DNA of 64,000 bases. Source: Rhizobium sp. BK602. GTDB taxonomy: Bacteria; Pseudomonadota; Alphaproteobacteria; Rhizobiales; Rhizobiaceae. Every line of letters starts with the position of its first letter. The stretch's first letter is position 1. The stretch covers positions 228,855 through 292,854 of the forward strand of contig NZ_JACIBC010000008.1 in assembly GCF_014195095.1 (NCBI RefSeq), in the 5' to 3' direction. Of this stretch, positions 17,632 to 26,229 are shown in pieces. The notes beneath the pieces are model-generated. The model was not told the DNA's origin, made no database searches, and saw nothing but the letters and a program-made list of their open reading frames with translations. The translations under genes were made by a program, and so were the position numbers.

Positions 17632-18510
17632 TTACCGCGTCGGAACCGGCACTTCGCCGCGATAGTCGTAGAAGCCGCGGCCGGACTTGCGGCCGAGCCA
17701 GCCGGCTTCGACATATTTCACCAGCAGCGGGCAGGGGCGATATTTCGAATCGGCGAGGCCGTCATGCAGCACCTGCATGATCGACAGGCAGGTGTCGAGG
17801 CCGATGAAATCGGCGAGCTGCAGCGGGCCCATCGGATGGTTGGCGCCGAGCTTCATGGCGGTGTCGATGGCATCGACGGTGCCGACGCCTTCGTAAAGCG
17901 TGTAGATCGCCTCGTTGATCATCGGCAGCAGGATGCGGTTGACGATGAAGGCCGGGAAGTCCTCGGCCACGGTAATCGTCTTTTCCAGCGAGCTGACATA
18001 GTCCTTGGCGGTGGCGAAGGTCGATTCATCGGTGGCGATGCCGCGCACCAGTTCGACCAGCTTCATCACCGGCACCGGGTTCATGAAGTGGATACCCATG
18101 AAGCGCTCCGGCCGGTCGGTCGCGGAGGCGAGCCGGGTGATCGACAGCGACGAGGTGTTGGTGGCGAGCAGCGCTTCGGGCTTCAGAACTGGACAGACCT
18201 GGGCGTAGATCTTGCGCTTGACGCTTTCGTCCTCGGTCGCCGCCTCGATGGCGAGGTCGACCTGGGCAAGATCGTTGAGATCGGCGGAGCCCGATATCAG
18301 CGACAGCGCCGCCTTGCGTTCCTCGTCAGTCATCTTGCCGGAGGAGACCTGGCGGGCAAGGTTGCCGTTGATGGTGGCAAGGCCGCTCTCGATGCGGTCT
18401 TGCGACAGATCGTAGATATGCACCTTGTAGCCGGCCAAGGCCGACACATGGGCAATGCCGCAGCCCATCTGGCCGGCACCGATAACACCGATCGTCTTCA
18501 GCGAACTCAT
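17632..18510 (-). CDS. hbdA: 3-hydroxybutyryl-CoA dehydrogenase
   Basis: A 292-residue 3-hydroxyacyl-CoA dehydrogenase that interconverts acetoacetyl-CoA and 3-hydroxybutyryl-CoA. The NAD motif GAGQMGCGIA lies at 11-20. The catalytic region MGIHFMNPVPVMKLVE carries the HxxxP histidine, NRILLPMINEA the conserved asparagine, and GRKSGRGFYDY closes the fold. GGAG precedes the ATG at 18510. It is the last gene of the etf cluster; the 148-bp gap to etfA could hold a separate promoter. Confidence 0.92.
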   Translation of the reverse strand: MSSLKTIGVIGAGQMGCGIAHVSALAGYKVHIYDLSQDRIESGLATINGNLARQVSSGKMTDEERKAALSLISGSADLNDLAQVDLAIEAATEDESVKRKIYAQVCPVLKPEALLATNTSSLSITRLASATDRPERFMGIHFMNPVPVMKLVELVRGIATDESTFATAKDYVSSLEKTITVAEDFPAFIVNRILLPMINEAIYTLYEGVGTVDAIDTAMKLGANHPMGPLQLADFIGLDTCLSIMQVLHDGLADSKYRPCPLLVKYVEAGWLGRKSGRGFYDYRGEVPVPTR

Positions 18511-18658
18511 TGCCAACTCCCCGGCGGCGCGCTCTTGATGGCGCGAAATGCTTTTCGTCATAAATTTGCCGGACTATTTCTAGCCCGGCAAGATTGATAG
18601 CCCTATAAAGTACGATTTTCCAGTCTTTCGCAACTGCGAAAGAAGAGGATCGCTTGAC

Positions 18659-19588
18659 TCACAGCGCCTTCTGGAGCTCTGGGAGTGCCTCGAAGAGGTC
18701 GGCGACGAGGCCGTAGTCGGCGATCTGGAAGATCGGGGCTTCCTCGTCCTTGTTGATGGCGACGATCACCTTGCTGTCCTTCATGCCGGCCAGATGCTGG
18801 ATGGCCCCGGAAATGCCGCAGGCGATGTAGAGCTGCGGCGCCACCACCTTGCCGGTCTGCCCCACCTGCCAGTCGTTCGGCGCATAGCCGGCATCGACAG
18901 CCGCGCGGCTCGCACCGACGGCAGCCCCGAGCTTGTCGGCGACGGGAAGGATGACCTCCTTGAACTTCTCCGCCGAGCCGAGTGCCCGGCCACCGGAGAT
19001 GATGATCTTGGCCGAGGTCAGCTCCGGACGGTCCGAGGTCGACAGCGCATCGCCGACGAAGGTGGAAAGATCGGGATTGGCCGCCGCAGATACCGTCTCG
19101 ACCGAAGCCGAGCCGCCTTCGGAGGCGGAAGCGAAGGAGGCGGTGCGCACGGTGATGACCTTCTTGGCGTCGGTCGACTGTACCGTCTGGATGGCATTGC
19201 CGGCATAGATCGGCCGCTTGAAGGTATCGGCCGACACCACCTCGATGATTTCCGAGACCTGGGCGACGTCGAGCAGGGCGGCGACGCGCGGCAGCACGTT
19301 CTTGCCGACCGAGGTCGCAGCGCCGATGATCACGTCATAGGAACCGGCGAGCGATACGATGAGGGCCGCCAGCGGTTCAGCGAGATTGTTGGCAAGGCTG
19401 GCGTCCTCGGCAACCAGCACCTTGGAGACGCCGGCAAGCCTGGCGGCGGCTTCCGCCGCAGCCTTGGCGCCCGAACCGGCGACGAGGACGTGGATGTCCG
19501 AGCCGATCTTTGCGGCGGCCGTCAGCGCCTTGGCGGTCTGGTCGGAGAGGTGGGCATTGTCGTGATCAGCCAGAAGAAGAATGGCCAT
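18659..19588 (-). CDS. etfA: Electron transfer flavoprotein subunit alpha
   Basis: A 309-residue alpha subunit that binds FAD and passes electrons from acyl-CoA dehydrogenases to ETF-ubiquinone oxidoreductase. The C-terminal FAD domain carries the conserved VGASRAAVDAGY and GQTGKVVAPQLYIACGISG segments (about 230-265), with IVAINKDEEAPIF after it. It is 24 bp downstream of etfB and certainly cotranscribed. GGGAG lies before the ATG. Confidence 0.95.
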   Translation of the reverse strand: MAILLLADHDNAHLSDQTAKALTAAAKIGSDIHVLVAGSGAKAAAEAAARLAGVSKVLVAEDASLANNLAEPLAALIVSLAGSYDVIIGAATSVGKNVLPRVAALLDVAQVSEIIEVVSADTFKRPIYAGNAIQTVQSTDAKKVITVRTASFASASEGGSASVETVSAAANPDLSTFVGDALSTSDRPELTSAKIIISGGRALGSAEKFKEVILPVADKLGAAVGASRAAVDAGYAPNDWQVGQTGKVVAPQLYIACGISGAIQHLAGMKDSKVIVAINKDEEAPIFQIADYGLVADLFEALPELQKAL

Positions 19589-19612
19589 GATGAAGTTCTC
19601 CCTTTCCTATCC

Positions 19613-20362
19613 TCAGAGCACGCCGGCTTCTGTCTTGAGCTTTTCGATGAGCTCGGCAACCGACTTGACCTTGACGCCCGCCTTGCGGCCGCCGGGCTCT
19701 TCCGTCTTCAGCACCTTCAGGCGCGGCTCGGTGGAGACACTGAAGTCTGCCGGGCTCTTCTTGTCGAGCGGCTTCTTCTTCGCCTTCATGATGTTCGGCA
19801 GCGAGGCATAGCGCGGCTCGTTGAGGCGCAGGTCGGTGGTCACCACCGCCGGCAGCTTGACTTCGATCGTCTGCAACCCGCCATCGACCTCGCGCGTCAC
19901 CTGAGCTTTGCCGTCACCGATCTCGATCTTCGAGGCGAAGGTCGCCTGCGCCGTGCCGAGCAGGGCGGCCAGCATCTGGCCGGTCTGGTTACTGTCGTCG
20001 TCGATCGCCTGCTTGCCGACGATGATCAGGCCGGGCTGTTCGGCAGCCGCCACACCCTTGAGGATCTTGGCAACCGCCAGCGGCTCGACTTGATCGTCGG
20101 TCTCGACCAGGATGGCGCGGTCGGCACCCATGGCCAGCGCCGTCCTCAGCGTTTCCTCGGCCTTGGCCGGGCCGATCGATACCACCACCACCTCGTCCGC
20201 CTTGCCGGCTTCCTTCAGCCGCAGCGCTTCCTCGACCGAGATCTCGTCGAACGGGTTCATCGACATCTTCACATTCGAAAGCTCCACACCCGTCCCATCC
20301 GACTTCACGCGGATCTTAACGTTGTAGTCAACAACCCGCTTTACCGGGACCAGAATCTTCAT
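19613..20362 (-). CDS. etfB: Electron transfer flavoprotein subunit beta
   Basis: A 249-residue beta subunit. It starts MKILVPVKRVVDYNVKI, the standard N-terminus, which decides the ATG at 20362 over a start seven codons upstream. The AMP-binding segment VGKQAIDDDSNQTGQM and the recognition-loop ETF signature VDGGLQTIEVKLPAVVTTDLRLNEPRYASLPNIMKAKK (split by function, about 160-200) are intact. A palindromic candidate operator lies about 150 bp upstream. Confidence 0.95.
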   Translation of the reverse strand: MKILVPVKRVVDYNVKIRVKSDGTGVELSNVKMSMNPFDEISVEEALRLKEAGKADEVVVVSIGPAKAEETLRTALAMGADRAILVETDDQVEPLAVAKILKGVAAAEQPGLIIVGKQAIDDDSNQTGQMLAALLGTAQATFASKIEIGDGKAQVTREVDGGLQTIEVKLPAVVTTDLRLNEPRYASLPNIMKAKKKPLDKKSPADFSVSTEPRLKVLKTEEPGGRKAGVKVKSVAELIEKLKTEAGVL

Positions 20363-20512
20363 GGAATTCCTACCTCTCAACACTGCGTCCTAGAACATGG
20401 CCTGTTCCGCGCCGCTCCATTTGTCGAATGGCGACATGGATACGCGTTTTTTTCCCAATTACAACGCTTCGCCGTCGCAGTCAGGCAAATTGCGAGACGG
20501 GTATAAATTACG

Positions 20513-20528
20513 TTTACGTTAACGTCAA
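20513..20528 (-). promoter_or_regulatory. Candidate LiuR-type operator upstream of etfB
   Basis: TTTACGTTAACGTCAA is a 16-bp palindrome with one asymmetric pair around the perfect 10-mer ACGTTAACGT. It resembles the predicted motif of the MerR-family regulator LiuR, which in many proteobacteria controls branched-chain amino acid and fatty acid genes including etf. The site lies in the 197-bp gap between the adenosyltransferase and etfB. Confidence 0.5.
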
Positions 20529-20559
20529 TCAGATCGCTCCTACTCGGAGGAATTTGCCG

Positions 20560-21138
20560 TCAGCGATTCTTGCCGGGAACCCAGAGCACATCCGCCCTTC
20601 CGCGATCATTGGCATGCCGCGCGGCGACGAACAGGAAGTCCGAGAGGCGGTTGACATATTTCAATGCCGCCGGGCTGACGCGCTCGCCCTCCAAGCGCGA
20701 CAGGGCCACCATCAGCCGCTCGGCGCGGCGCGCGATGGTGCGGGCGAGGTGGAGATGCGCCGAGGCGGGGCTGCCGGCGGGCAGGACGAAGGAATTCAGC
20801 GGCTGGAGAGCGGCGTTGAGCGTGTCGATATCGTGTTCGATACGCTCAACCTGATTGGCAATGATGCGCAGCGGCTCGTAAGGGAGCGGCTCATCGGTTT
20901 CCGGCGCGGAGAGATCGGCGCCGAGATCGAAGAGGTCGTTCTGGATGCGCATCAGCATGGCATCGAGGTCGGGCATGTCGGATGTATGCAGCCGGGCGAC
21001 GCCGATGGCGGAATTGGTTTCGTCGATGGTGCCATAGGCCTCGACGCGCAGATCGTGCTTCAGCCGGCGCGGACCGGAGACGAGGCCGGTGGTACCGTCG
21101 TCGCCTGTCCTGGTATAGATCTTGTTGAGCTTGACCAT
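20560..21138 (-). CDS. Cob(I)alamin adenosyltransferase, PduO type
   Basis: A 192-residue ATP:cob(I)alamin adenosyltransferase that makes adenosylcobalamin. The ATP-binding N-terminus YTRTGDDGTTGL (residues 8-19), the segment VEAYGTIDETNSAIG, and the C-terminal active-site part ARTIARRAERLMVAL and YVNRLSDFLFVAAR are all present. The cofactor serves methylmalonyl-CoA mutase, which fits the neighbouring acyl-CoA genes. It follows the small membrane protein by 13 bp and precedes etfB by 197 bp. Confidence 0.92.
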   Translation of the reverse strand: MVKLNKIYTRTGDDGTTGLVSGPRRLKHDLRVEAYGTIDETNSAIGVARLHTSDMPDLDAMLMRIQNDLFDLGADLSAPETDEPLPYEPLRIIANQVERIEHDIDTLNAALQPLNSFVLPAGSPASAHLHLARTIARRAERLMVALSRLEGERVSPAALKYVNRLSDFLFVAARHANDRGRADVLWVPGKNR

Positions 21139-21151
21139 TTGGATCCCGTCG

Positions 21152-21355
21152 TCAGGCCGGCCGGCCGCCGCCGGTCAGCCACAGCGTCAGCATGATCAGA
21201 ATGACGGCGATGGCCTGCAGCAGCACGCGCAGCTGCATCAGCCGGTTCGAGAGATTCGGGTTGTCGCCCTTCATCATGTTGAACAGACCGCGAATGAGAA
21301 CGAGCACGACGAGGCCCATCACGATGATGGCGGCGATATAGGTAACTGTGGACAT
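21152..21355 (-). CDS. Small twin-transmembrane protein, HIG1-like
   Basis: A 67-residue protein with two membrane segments (about 4-24 and 45-62) joined by a polar loop, GLFNMMKGDNPNLSNRLMQLR. The loop resembles the HIG1 domain (RCF1 family) of respiratory supercomplex factors, as in the twin transmembrane proteins annotated in rhizobia. The function here is inferred. It opens the cluster with the adenosyltransferase. Confidence 0.8.
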   Translation of the reverse strand: MSTVTYIAAIIVMGLVVLVLIRGLFNMMKGDNPNLSNRLMQLRVLLQAIAVILIMLTLWLTGGGRPA

Positions 21356-21374
21356 GGCTCCTCCGTCCTCGTCT

Positions 21375-22208
21375 TCAATCCAGCCGGCGCATCAGACGAT
21401 AGAAAAGGTTAGCCGGCAACAGCCTTTTCAGAAGAACGCCCTGTTTCGCAGGGGTGGTCACGAGATAGTGCGGACGCGGATTTCTGGCGTTCAAGGCGGA
21501 TTTTAACACGTCATGGACTGCTTCGGGTCCCAATTTATGCTTGTTGACCGGGCCTGTGCCATTCAGTCGCGCCAGTTGCCGCCGGTATTCGACGGCATGG
21601 GCTGAATTCTTGAGGTCGATATGTTCCTCGATCTTGGCGAGCGCGTTGGCGGTGAAGCGCGTTGCGATCGGGCCGGGCTCGATCAGGCTGACATGGATGC
21701 CGCTATCCTGCAGCTCCATCCTGAGCGTGATCGTCAGGCCCTCCAGTGCGAATTTCGATGCCGTATAGGCGCCCCGGAAGCGATAAGGGACGAGGCCGAG
21801 AATGGAGGAGCAATTGACGATGCGGCCCTGGCCGCGGGCGCGCATCAGCGGGATCACCTGCCGCGTCAGCTCGTGCCAGCCGAAAAAATTCGTCTCGAAC
21901 TGGTCGCGCAGCACATCCGTGGAGAGATCCTCGACCGCGCCCGGCTGGCCATAAGCGCCGTTGTTGAACAGGGCATCGATGCGGCCACCGGTCCGTTCGC
22001 TGACCGTCGCGACCAGGGCCGCTATCGTGTCCGGGCGGGTATAGTCCATCAAGAACGCTTCGATGCCGTCCGCCGTCAGAGAAGCGAGATCGGCCTCTCT
22101 GCGCACGGTCGCGAAAACCCGCCAGCCTTCGGCTTTCAGCGCCCGGGCGCAATGGGCGCCGATGCCGGAAGAGCAGCCCGTGACGATGATGGTGCGTTGA
22201 TCCGCCAT
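21375..22208 (-). CDS. Short-chain dehydrogenase/reductase
   Basis: A 277-residue classical SDR. The cofactor motif TGCSSGIGAHCA is at about 9-20, NNGAYG replaces the usual NNAG, the catalytic serine is in NCSSILGLVPY and the YxxxK pair is YTASK (about residues 151-155). The sequence resembles SDRs acting on steroids or long-chain carbonyls but the substrate is unknown. The start at 22208 matches the domain start. It lies 19 bp upstream of the HIG1-like gene on the same strand. Confidence 0.87.
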   Translation of the reverse strand: MADQRTIIVTGCSSGIGAHCARALKAEGWRVFATVRREADLASLTADGIEAFLMDYTRPDTIAALVATVSERTGGRIDALFNNGAYGQPGAVEDLSTDVLRDQFETNFFGWHELTRQVIPLMRARGQGRIVNCSSILGLVPYRFRGAYTASKFALEGLTITLRMELQDSGIHVSLIEPGPIATRFTANALAKIEEHIDLKNSAHAVEYRRQLARLNGTGPVNKHKLGPEAVHDVLKSALNARNPRPHYLVTTPAKQGVLLKRLLPANLFYRLMRRLD

Positions 22209-22306
22209 GGAATGATTCCTGTACAAAGTGGGAGTCGTTTCCCATATTCAGGAGCCCGATACAATCGACAACCGGTGGATGAGGACCGGGAGCAAGCGGA
22301 GATGGA

Positions 22307-23257
22307 ATGCCGACATTCGTGCGCGCGCTTTACAAGGTCGTCTACGACGCGGTGTATCACTTCGTCGAGGATGACGGTTTCGCCATGGCGAGCCATGTCG
22401 CGCTCTCGACGTTGCTGGCGGTTTTCCCCTTTCTGATCTTCGGCACGGCTCTGGCGAGCTTTCTCGGCGCCAGCCAGTTTTCCTCCACCGCCGTGCATCT
22501 GATCTTCGATACATGGCCGGAAGCGATCGCCAAGCCGCTCGCCGACCAGGTGGTGCAGGTGCTGACCATTCCGCGCGGCGGGCTGCTGACCATTTCCGTG
22601 CTCGCGGCCGCCTATTTCGCCTCCAACGGCGTCGAGGCGCTGCGTGTCTCGCTCAACCGCGCCTATCGGGTGGTCGATATGCGGCCATGGTATTTCAACC
22701 GCCTGGCCAGCCTCGGTTATGTGCTGATCGCGGTGCTGATCTTCGCTATTCTGAGCATCCTGCTGGTCGCCGTGCCGCTGGCGCTGAACTATACGCGGCA
22801 ATGGCTGCCGCGGCTTGCCGATATCCTTGCTATCGTCTTCAGCTGGCGGATCTACGGCACCATCTTCCTGCTGCTCGCCGGGCTGCTGATCCTGCATCTG
22901 TGGCTGGCGGCCGGACGGCGGCGGCTGCTCGACGTCATTCCCGGCGTGGTGCTGACCCTGATCTTCTGGTCGATCGGGGCGGTGCTCTTTGCCTATTATC
23001 TCTCGACCTTCGCCAATTACACCGCCACCTATGCCGGTCTGGCTTCGGTGATGATCGTGCTGATCTTCCTCTACATGCTGGCGGTGATCTTCATCATGGG
23101 GGCGGAGATCAATGCGGCGCTGATGAAGTTCAAGGTGCGGCGCCTGCTGTTCGGCAAGATGGCGGCCAGCCCGCAGACCGACAGCCCGCAGACCGGCAGC
23201 CAGGAGGCCGACAAGCCGCCATCAGAGGCCGACGCGGCGGCGAAGCTGCATCGGTGA
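22307..23257 (+). CDS. YihY/virulence factor BrkB family membrane protein
   Basis: A 316-residue inner-membrane protein with about six TM segments and the YihY pattern (DGFAMASHVALSTLLAVFPFLIF at 26-48 in two parts, then FASNGVEALRVSLNRAY, and a C-terminal MGAEINAALM). Once annotated as RNase BN, the family has no proven nuclease activity. The cytoplasmic tail includes a 15-bp tandem duplication (23168-23197) encoding SPQTD and SPQTG. The last 36 bp overlap gluQ on the opposite strand. Confidence 0.88.
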   Translation: MPTFVRALYKVVYDAVYHFVEDDGFAMASHVALSTLLAVFPFLIFGTALASFLGASQFSSTAVHLIFDTWPEAIAKPLADQVVQVLTIPRGGLLTISVLAAAYFASNGVEALRVSLNRAYRVVDMRPWYFNRLASLGYVLIAVLIFAILSILLVAVPLALNYTRQWLPRLADILAIVFSWRIYGTIFLLLAGLLILHLWLAAGRRRLLDVIPGVVLTLIFWSIGAVLFAYYLSTFANYTATYAGLASVMIVLIFLYMLAVIFIMGAEINAALMKFKVRRLLFGKMAASPQTDSPQTGSQEADKPPSEADAAAKLHR

Positions 23258-24103
23258 CAGGCCTTGCCTGCGCCATTCGGCGATGCCGGTGTCGCCGAGG
23301 CTCTTCGACAGCTTGCGGCCGTCGTCGCCGAGGATCAGCCGGTGGTGGTGATAGAGCGGCTCGGGCAGGCCGAGCAGGGTCTGCAGCAGGCGATGGATCG
23401 ACGTGGCGTGGAAGAGGTCGAGGCCGCGTACGACATGGGTGATGCCCTGCGTGGCGTCATCGACGACCACGGAGAGATGGTAGCTCGACGGCGCGTCGGA
23501 ACGCGACAGCACGACATCGCCCCAGGCGGCGGGATCGGCCGGAATGTCGCCCGTCTCGCCATCGCCGCTTTCGCGCCAAGAGAGCGGCTGGCCGATTTCG
23601 GCGATGGCTTTTTCCATGTCGAGCCGCCAGGCATGCTTGAGGCCGGCGTCAAGCAATCGCTGCCGCTCCCGTGGACTGCGTTCGCGGTCGTCGGGCGGAT
23701 AAAGGGCCGTGCCGTCCGGGTCGCGCGGCCAGGGCCTGCCCTCGGCCTCACCGGCGGCCACCTTTGCCTTGACCTCGCCGCGCGTCAGAAAGGCGGGATA
23801 GACGAGGCCGCGTCCGATCAGCGCCTGCAGGGCCTGCTGATAGGCCGGGACATGGTCCGATTGCCGGCGCACCGGCTCCTCCCACGACAATCCCAGCCAG
23901 GAAAGATCGGCAAAAATCCCCGCTTCGAAATCGGGTGTGCAGCGGGCCTGATCTATGTCTTCGATGCGCAGCAGGAAATCGCCGCCGGCCGCCTTCGCTA
24001 TGTCGTGGTTGAGGATCGCCGACAGCGCATGGCCGAGATGCAGCGCGCCGTTCGGGCTCGGCGCGAAGCGGAATCTCGGCTTTTGACGGGGAATCGCGAT
24101 CAT
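23222..24103 (-). CDS. gluQ: Glutamyl-Q tRNA(Asp) synthetase
   Basis: A 293-residue paralog of the GluRS catalytic core that charges glutamate onto the queuosine base of tRNA(Asp). The class I HIGH-like motif is FAPSPNGALHLGHA (13-26), LLRIEDIDQARC follows, and the KMSKS-like motif is RKLSKSLGD. The anticodon-binding domain is absent, as expected. The zinc-finger cysteines of E. coli GluQ are missing: the region after LVYPAFLTRGEV has none. The start at 24103 agrees with the domain start; a longer start would overlap the divergent glycosylase gene. Confidence 0.9.
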   Translation of the reverse strand: MIAIPRQKPRFRFAPSPNGALHLGHALSAILNHDIAKAAGGDFLLRIEDIDQARCTPDFEAGIFADLSWLGLSWEEPVRRQSDHVPAYQQALQALIGRGLVYPAFLTRGEVKAKVAAGEAEGRPWPRDPDGTALYPPDDRERSPRERQRLLDAGLKHAWRLDMEKAIAEIGQPLSWRESGDGETGDIPADPAAWGDVVLSRSDAPSSYHLSVVVDDATQGITHVVRGLDLFHATSIHRLLQTLLGLPEPLYHHHRLILGDDGRKLSKSLGDTGIAEWRRQGLSPMQLRRRVGL

Positions 24104-24146
24104 GCTTTCTTCTGCCACGAAATTTTGTCCGGGACCATGAGACGCC

Positions 24147-24791
24147 ATGCACATCATTCGCAATGAGGACGATATCAGGGAAGGGCTGGCGGCGCTGGTC
24201 GAGCTCGATCCGCGCCTGCGGCCGATTATGTCGGAAGCGGGGGCGGTGCCGCTGCGCCTGCGCGAGCCCGGTTTCGAGGGGCTTGCGCATATCATCGTGT
24301 CGCAGGTCGTGTCGCGGGCAAGTGCGGATGCGATCTGGGGCCGGATGACGGCGCGCACCGGTAGGGTGACGGCGGAGGCCTATGCCGGGCTGGAGCCGGA
24401 TGCCTGGCGCGGCTTCGGCCTGTCGCGAATCAAGGCGGATACTTTGAGCCGCGTTGCCGATGCCGTCGTCGAAGGCCGAATCGATTTGCATGCGTTGAGC
24501 GCCGAAAGCCCGGAGAAAGCATTGTCGGAACTGACGTCGATCAAGGGAATCGGCCCCTGGACGGCGGAGGTCTATCTGATGTTTTGCGGCGGTCACGCAG
24601 ATGTGTTTCCGGTCGGCGATGTCGCGCTGCAGGCGGCGGTCGGCATGGCCTTCGGGCAGGAAACCCGGCCTTTGCCGAAGGTTTTGGCCGGGCAGGCGGC
24701 GGTTTGGGCGCCCTGGCGCTCGGTGGCGGCCCGGCTTTTCTGGGCCTATTACGCCGTCAAAACCCGCCGCGACGCGCTGCCGATAGATTAA
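24147..24791 (+). CDS. DNA-3-methyladenine glycosylase II (AlkA-like)
   Basis: A 214-residue HhH-GPD base-excision glycosylase. The helix-hairpin-helix SIKGIGPWTA lies at 131-140 and the catalytic aspartate is D158 in VFPVGDVALQ. IIVSQVVSRASADAIW (49-64) is the conserved helix of the fold. The protein lacks the N-terminal beta domain of E. coli AlkA and has no Fe-S cysteines, like many short bacterial homologs. It removes alkylated purines. It is divergent from gluQ with a 43-bp gap. Confidence 0.9.
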   Translation: MHIIRNEDDIREGLAALVELDPRLRPIMSEAGAVPLRLREPGFEGLAHIIVSQVVSRASADAIWGRMTARTGRVTAEAYAGLEPDAWRGFGLSRIKADTLSRVADAVVEGRIDLHALSAESPEKALSELTSIKGIGPWTAEVYLMFCGGHADVFPVGDVALQAAVGMAFGQETRPLPKVLAGQAAVWAPWRSVAARLFWAYYAVKTRRDALPID

Positions 24792-24902
24792 TCGGCGCCT
24801 CCCATAGATTAGCCTTTATGCACTGAATTTATTGGACTTCACAATCCTGTAACAACCGGCCTAATATACAGGTGCAGATGCCGAATCGATCAGGAGGGTT
24901 CC

Positions 24903-25460
24903 TTGACGATTGCAGTCTCCCCGCAGTCCTTGCCGGCGCTCGTGCTGAACGCTGACTATAGACCGCTGAGTTATTACCCCTTGTCGCTGTGGTCCTGGCA
25001 GGACGCGATCAAGGCGGTCTTCCTTGACCGTGTGAACATCATCGCGGAATACGATCACTGTGTGTCCTCACCGAGCTTCTCGATGCGGCTGCCGAGCGTC
25101 GTATGCCTCAAGACCTATGTGCAGCCGTCCCGCAATCCCGCCTTCACCCGGTTCAACGTCTTCCTGCGCGACCGGTTCGAATGCCAGTATTGCGGCGCCC
25201 ATGACGACCTGACCTTCGACCATGTCATCCCGCGCGCCCATGGCGGCGAGACGACCTGGGAGAATGTCGTGGCCGCCTGCTCGCCCTGCAACCTGCGCAA
25301 GGGCAGCAAGCTGCCGAGACAGGCCGGCATGTTCCCGGCGCAGAAACCCTATCAGCCGACCGTGCAGGACCTGCACAATAACGGTCGGCTCTTCCCGCCG
25401 AATTACCTGCACGACAGCTGGCTCGACTATCTCTACTGGGATTCGGAACTGCAGCCGTAA
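24903..25460 (+). CDS. HNH endonuclease family protein
   Basis: A 185-residue HNH protein. Zinc ligands C94/C97 and C126/C129 flank the nuclease core: CQYCG, then LTFDHVIPRAHGG with H107, and ENVVAACSPCN. The N-terminus (LPALVLNADYRPLSYYPLS) is typical of a widespread stand-alone family found near metabolic genes in alphaproteobacteria; its cellular substrate is unknown. Translation starts at TTG (24903) behind a near-perfect AGGAGGG at 24892-24898, which decides the start. Confidence 0.88.
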   Translation: MTIAVSPQSLPALVLNADYRPLSYYPLSLWSWQDAIKAVFLDRVNIIAEYDHCVSSPSFSMRLPSVVCLKTYVQPSRNPAFTRFNVFLRDRFECQYCGAHDDLTFDHVIPRAHGGETTWENVVAACSPCNLRKGSKLPRQAGMFPAQKPYQPTVQDLHNNGRLFPPNYLHDSWLDYLYWDSELQP

Positions 25461-25515
25461 GGTCGTGTTGCTTCCGCAGGTCGGGCGAGTTTCGCTTTGC
25501 CGCACCTATATGCAC

Positions 25516-25657
25516 GGCCCCTCACCCTAGCCCTCTCCCCGCAAGCGGGGCGAGGGAACTTACCGAGTTCTACGGCTGGGGCAGGATGGTTCGGCAAACG
25601 CAGAAAGAGCTCCCTCGCCCCGCCTGCGGGGAGAGGGTTGGGGTGAGGGGCCAGGCA
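25516..25657. repeat. Composite GC-rich inverted repeat, copy A
   Basis: A left part GGCCCCTCACCCTAGCCC then TCTCCCCGC, and a right part GCGGGGAGAGGG then TTGGGGTGAGGGGCC, are near reverse complements separated by roughly 60 bases of unique sequence. Each part is itself a small palindrome. The right end reads into CAGGCA. It fills most of the 240-bp gap between the convergent HNH and dsbB genes; copy B is at 31795-31946. Confidence 0.8.
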
Positions 25658-25700
25658 CCGAGCTGCGGCCCTGCTGACGCTCCTGACTATTTCTGTTTGC

Positions 25701-26213
25701 TCAACCCGCCTTCTTCACACCCACAAAGGCAATCGCCGCCAAAATCACGCTGGCGATGACGTTCCATCCAGCCATCGACAGGCCGAGGACGCGAAGGGCT
25801 GCTTCCGTGCAGGAGGGGCCCTTGATGGTGTTGAGTTCGTTCAGCAGGTCGCCGGCGTTCTGCGTCATGCTGCTGGCGGTGGTGGAGCAGGTGGTGGGGC
25901 CCGCCCAGAAATGCCATTCGACGCCGGCATGGTAGACGCCGATGCCGCCGCCGACCACCATCATCAGGCCGGCGATGACAAGCAGCGTGCGGGTGGTCCA
26001 GACGGGCAGGCGCAGCGCTGCCGTCAGGGCCGCCAGAATGGCGACGGGGATGCCGTAATAATAGGGCTGGCGCTGCTCCAGGCAGAGCGCGCAGGGGATA
26101 TAGCCGCCGATATGCTGGAAGCCGAGCGCTGAGCCGATGACGACGATCATGCCGAGCGCCAGCAACAGGCTATAGGTGAGGCCGGCGCGAGGGGAAGGCG
26201 AAGTCGGGGACAT
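25701..26213 (-). CDS. dsbB: Disulfide bond formation protein B
   Basis: A 170-residue inner-membrane protein with four TM segments. The first periplasmic redox pair is C-A-L-C in YIPCALCLEQRQPYY (about residues 39-42), and a second pair of cysteines (GPTTCS and GPSCTE) lies in the second loop. DsbB reoxidises DsbA and passes electrons to quinone. GGAG lies before the ATG at 26213. The gap to yqaA is only 16 bp, so the two probably share a transcript. Confidence 0.87.
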   Translation of the reverse strand: MSPTSPSPRAGLTYSLLLALGMIVVIGSALGFQHIGGYIPCALCLEQRQPYYYGIPVAILAALTAALRLPVWTTRTLLVIAGLMMVVGGGIGVYHAGVEWHFWAGPTTCSTTASSMTQNAGDLLNELNTIKGPSCTEAALRVLGLSMAGWNVIASVILAAIAFVGVKKAG

Positions 26214-26229
26214 GCGGGGGGCTCCTTGG

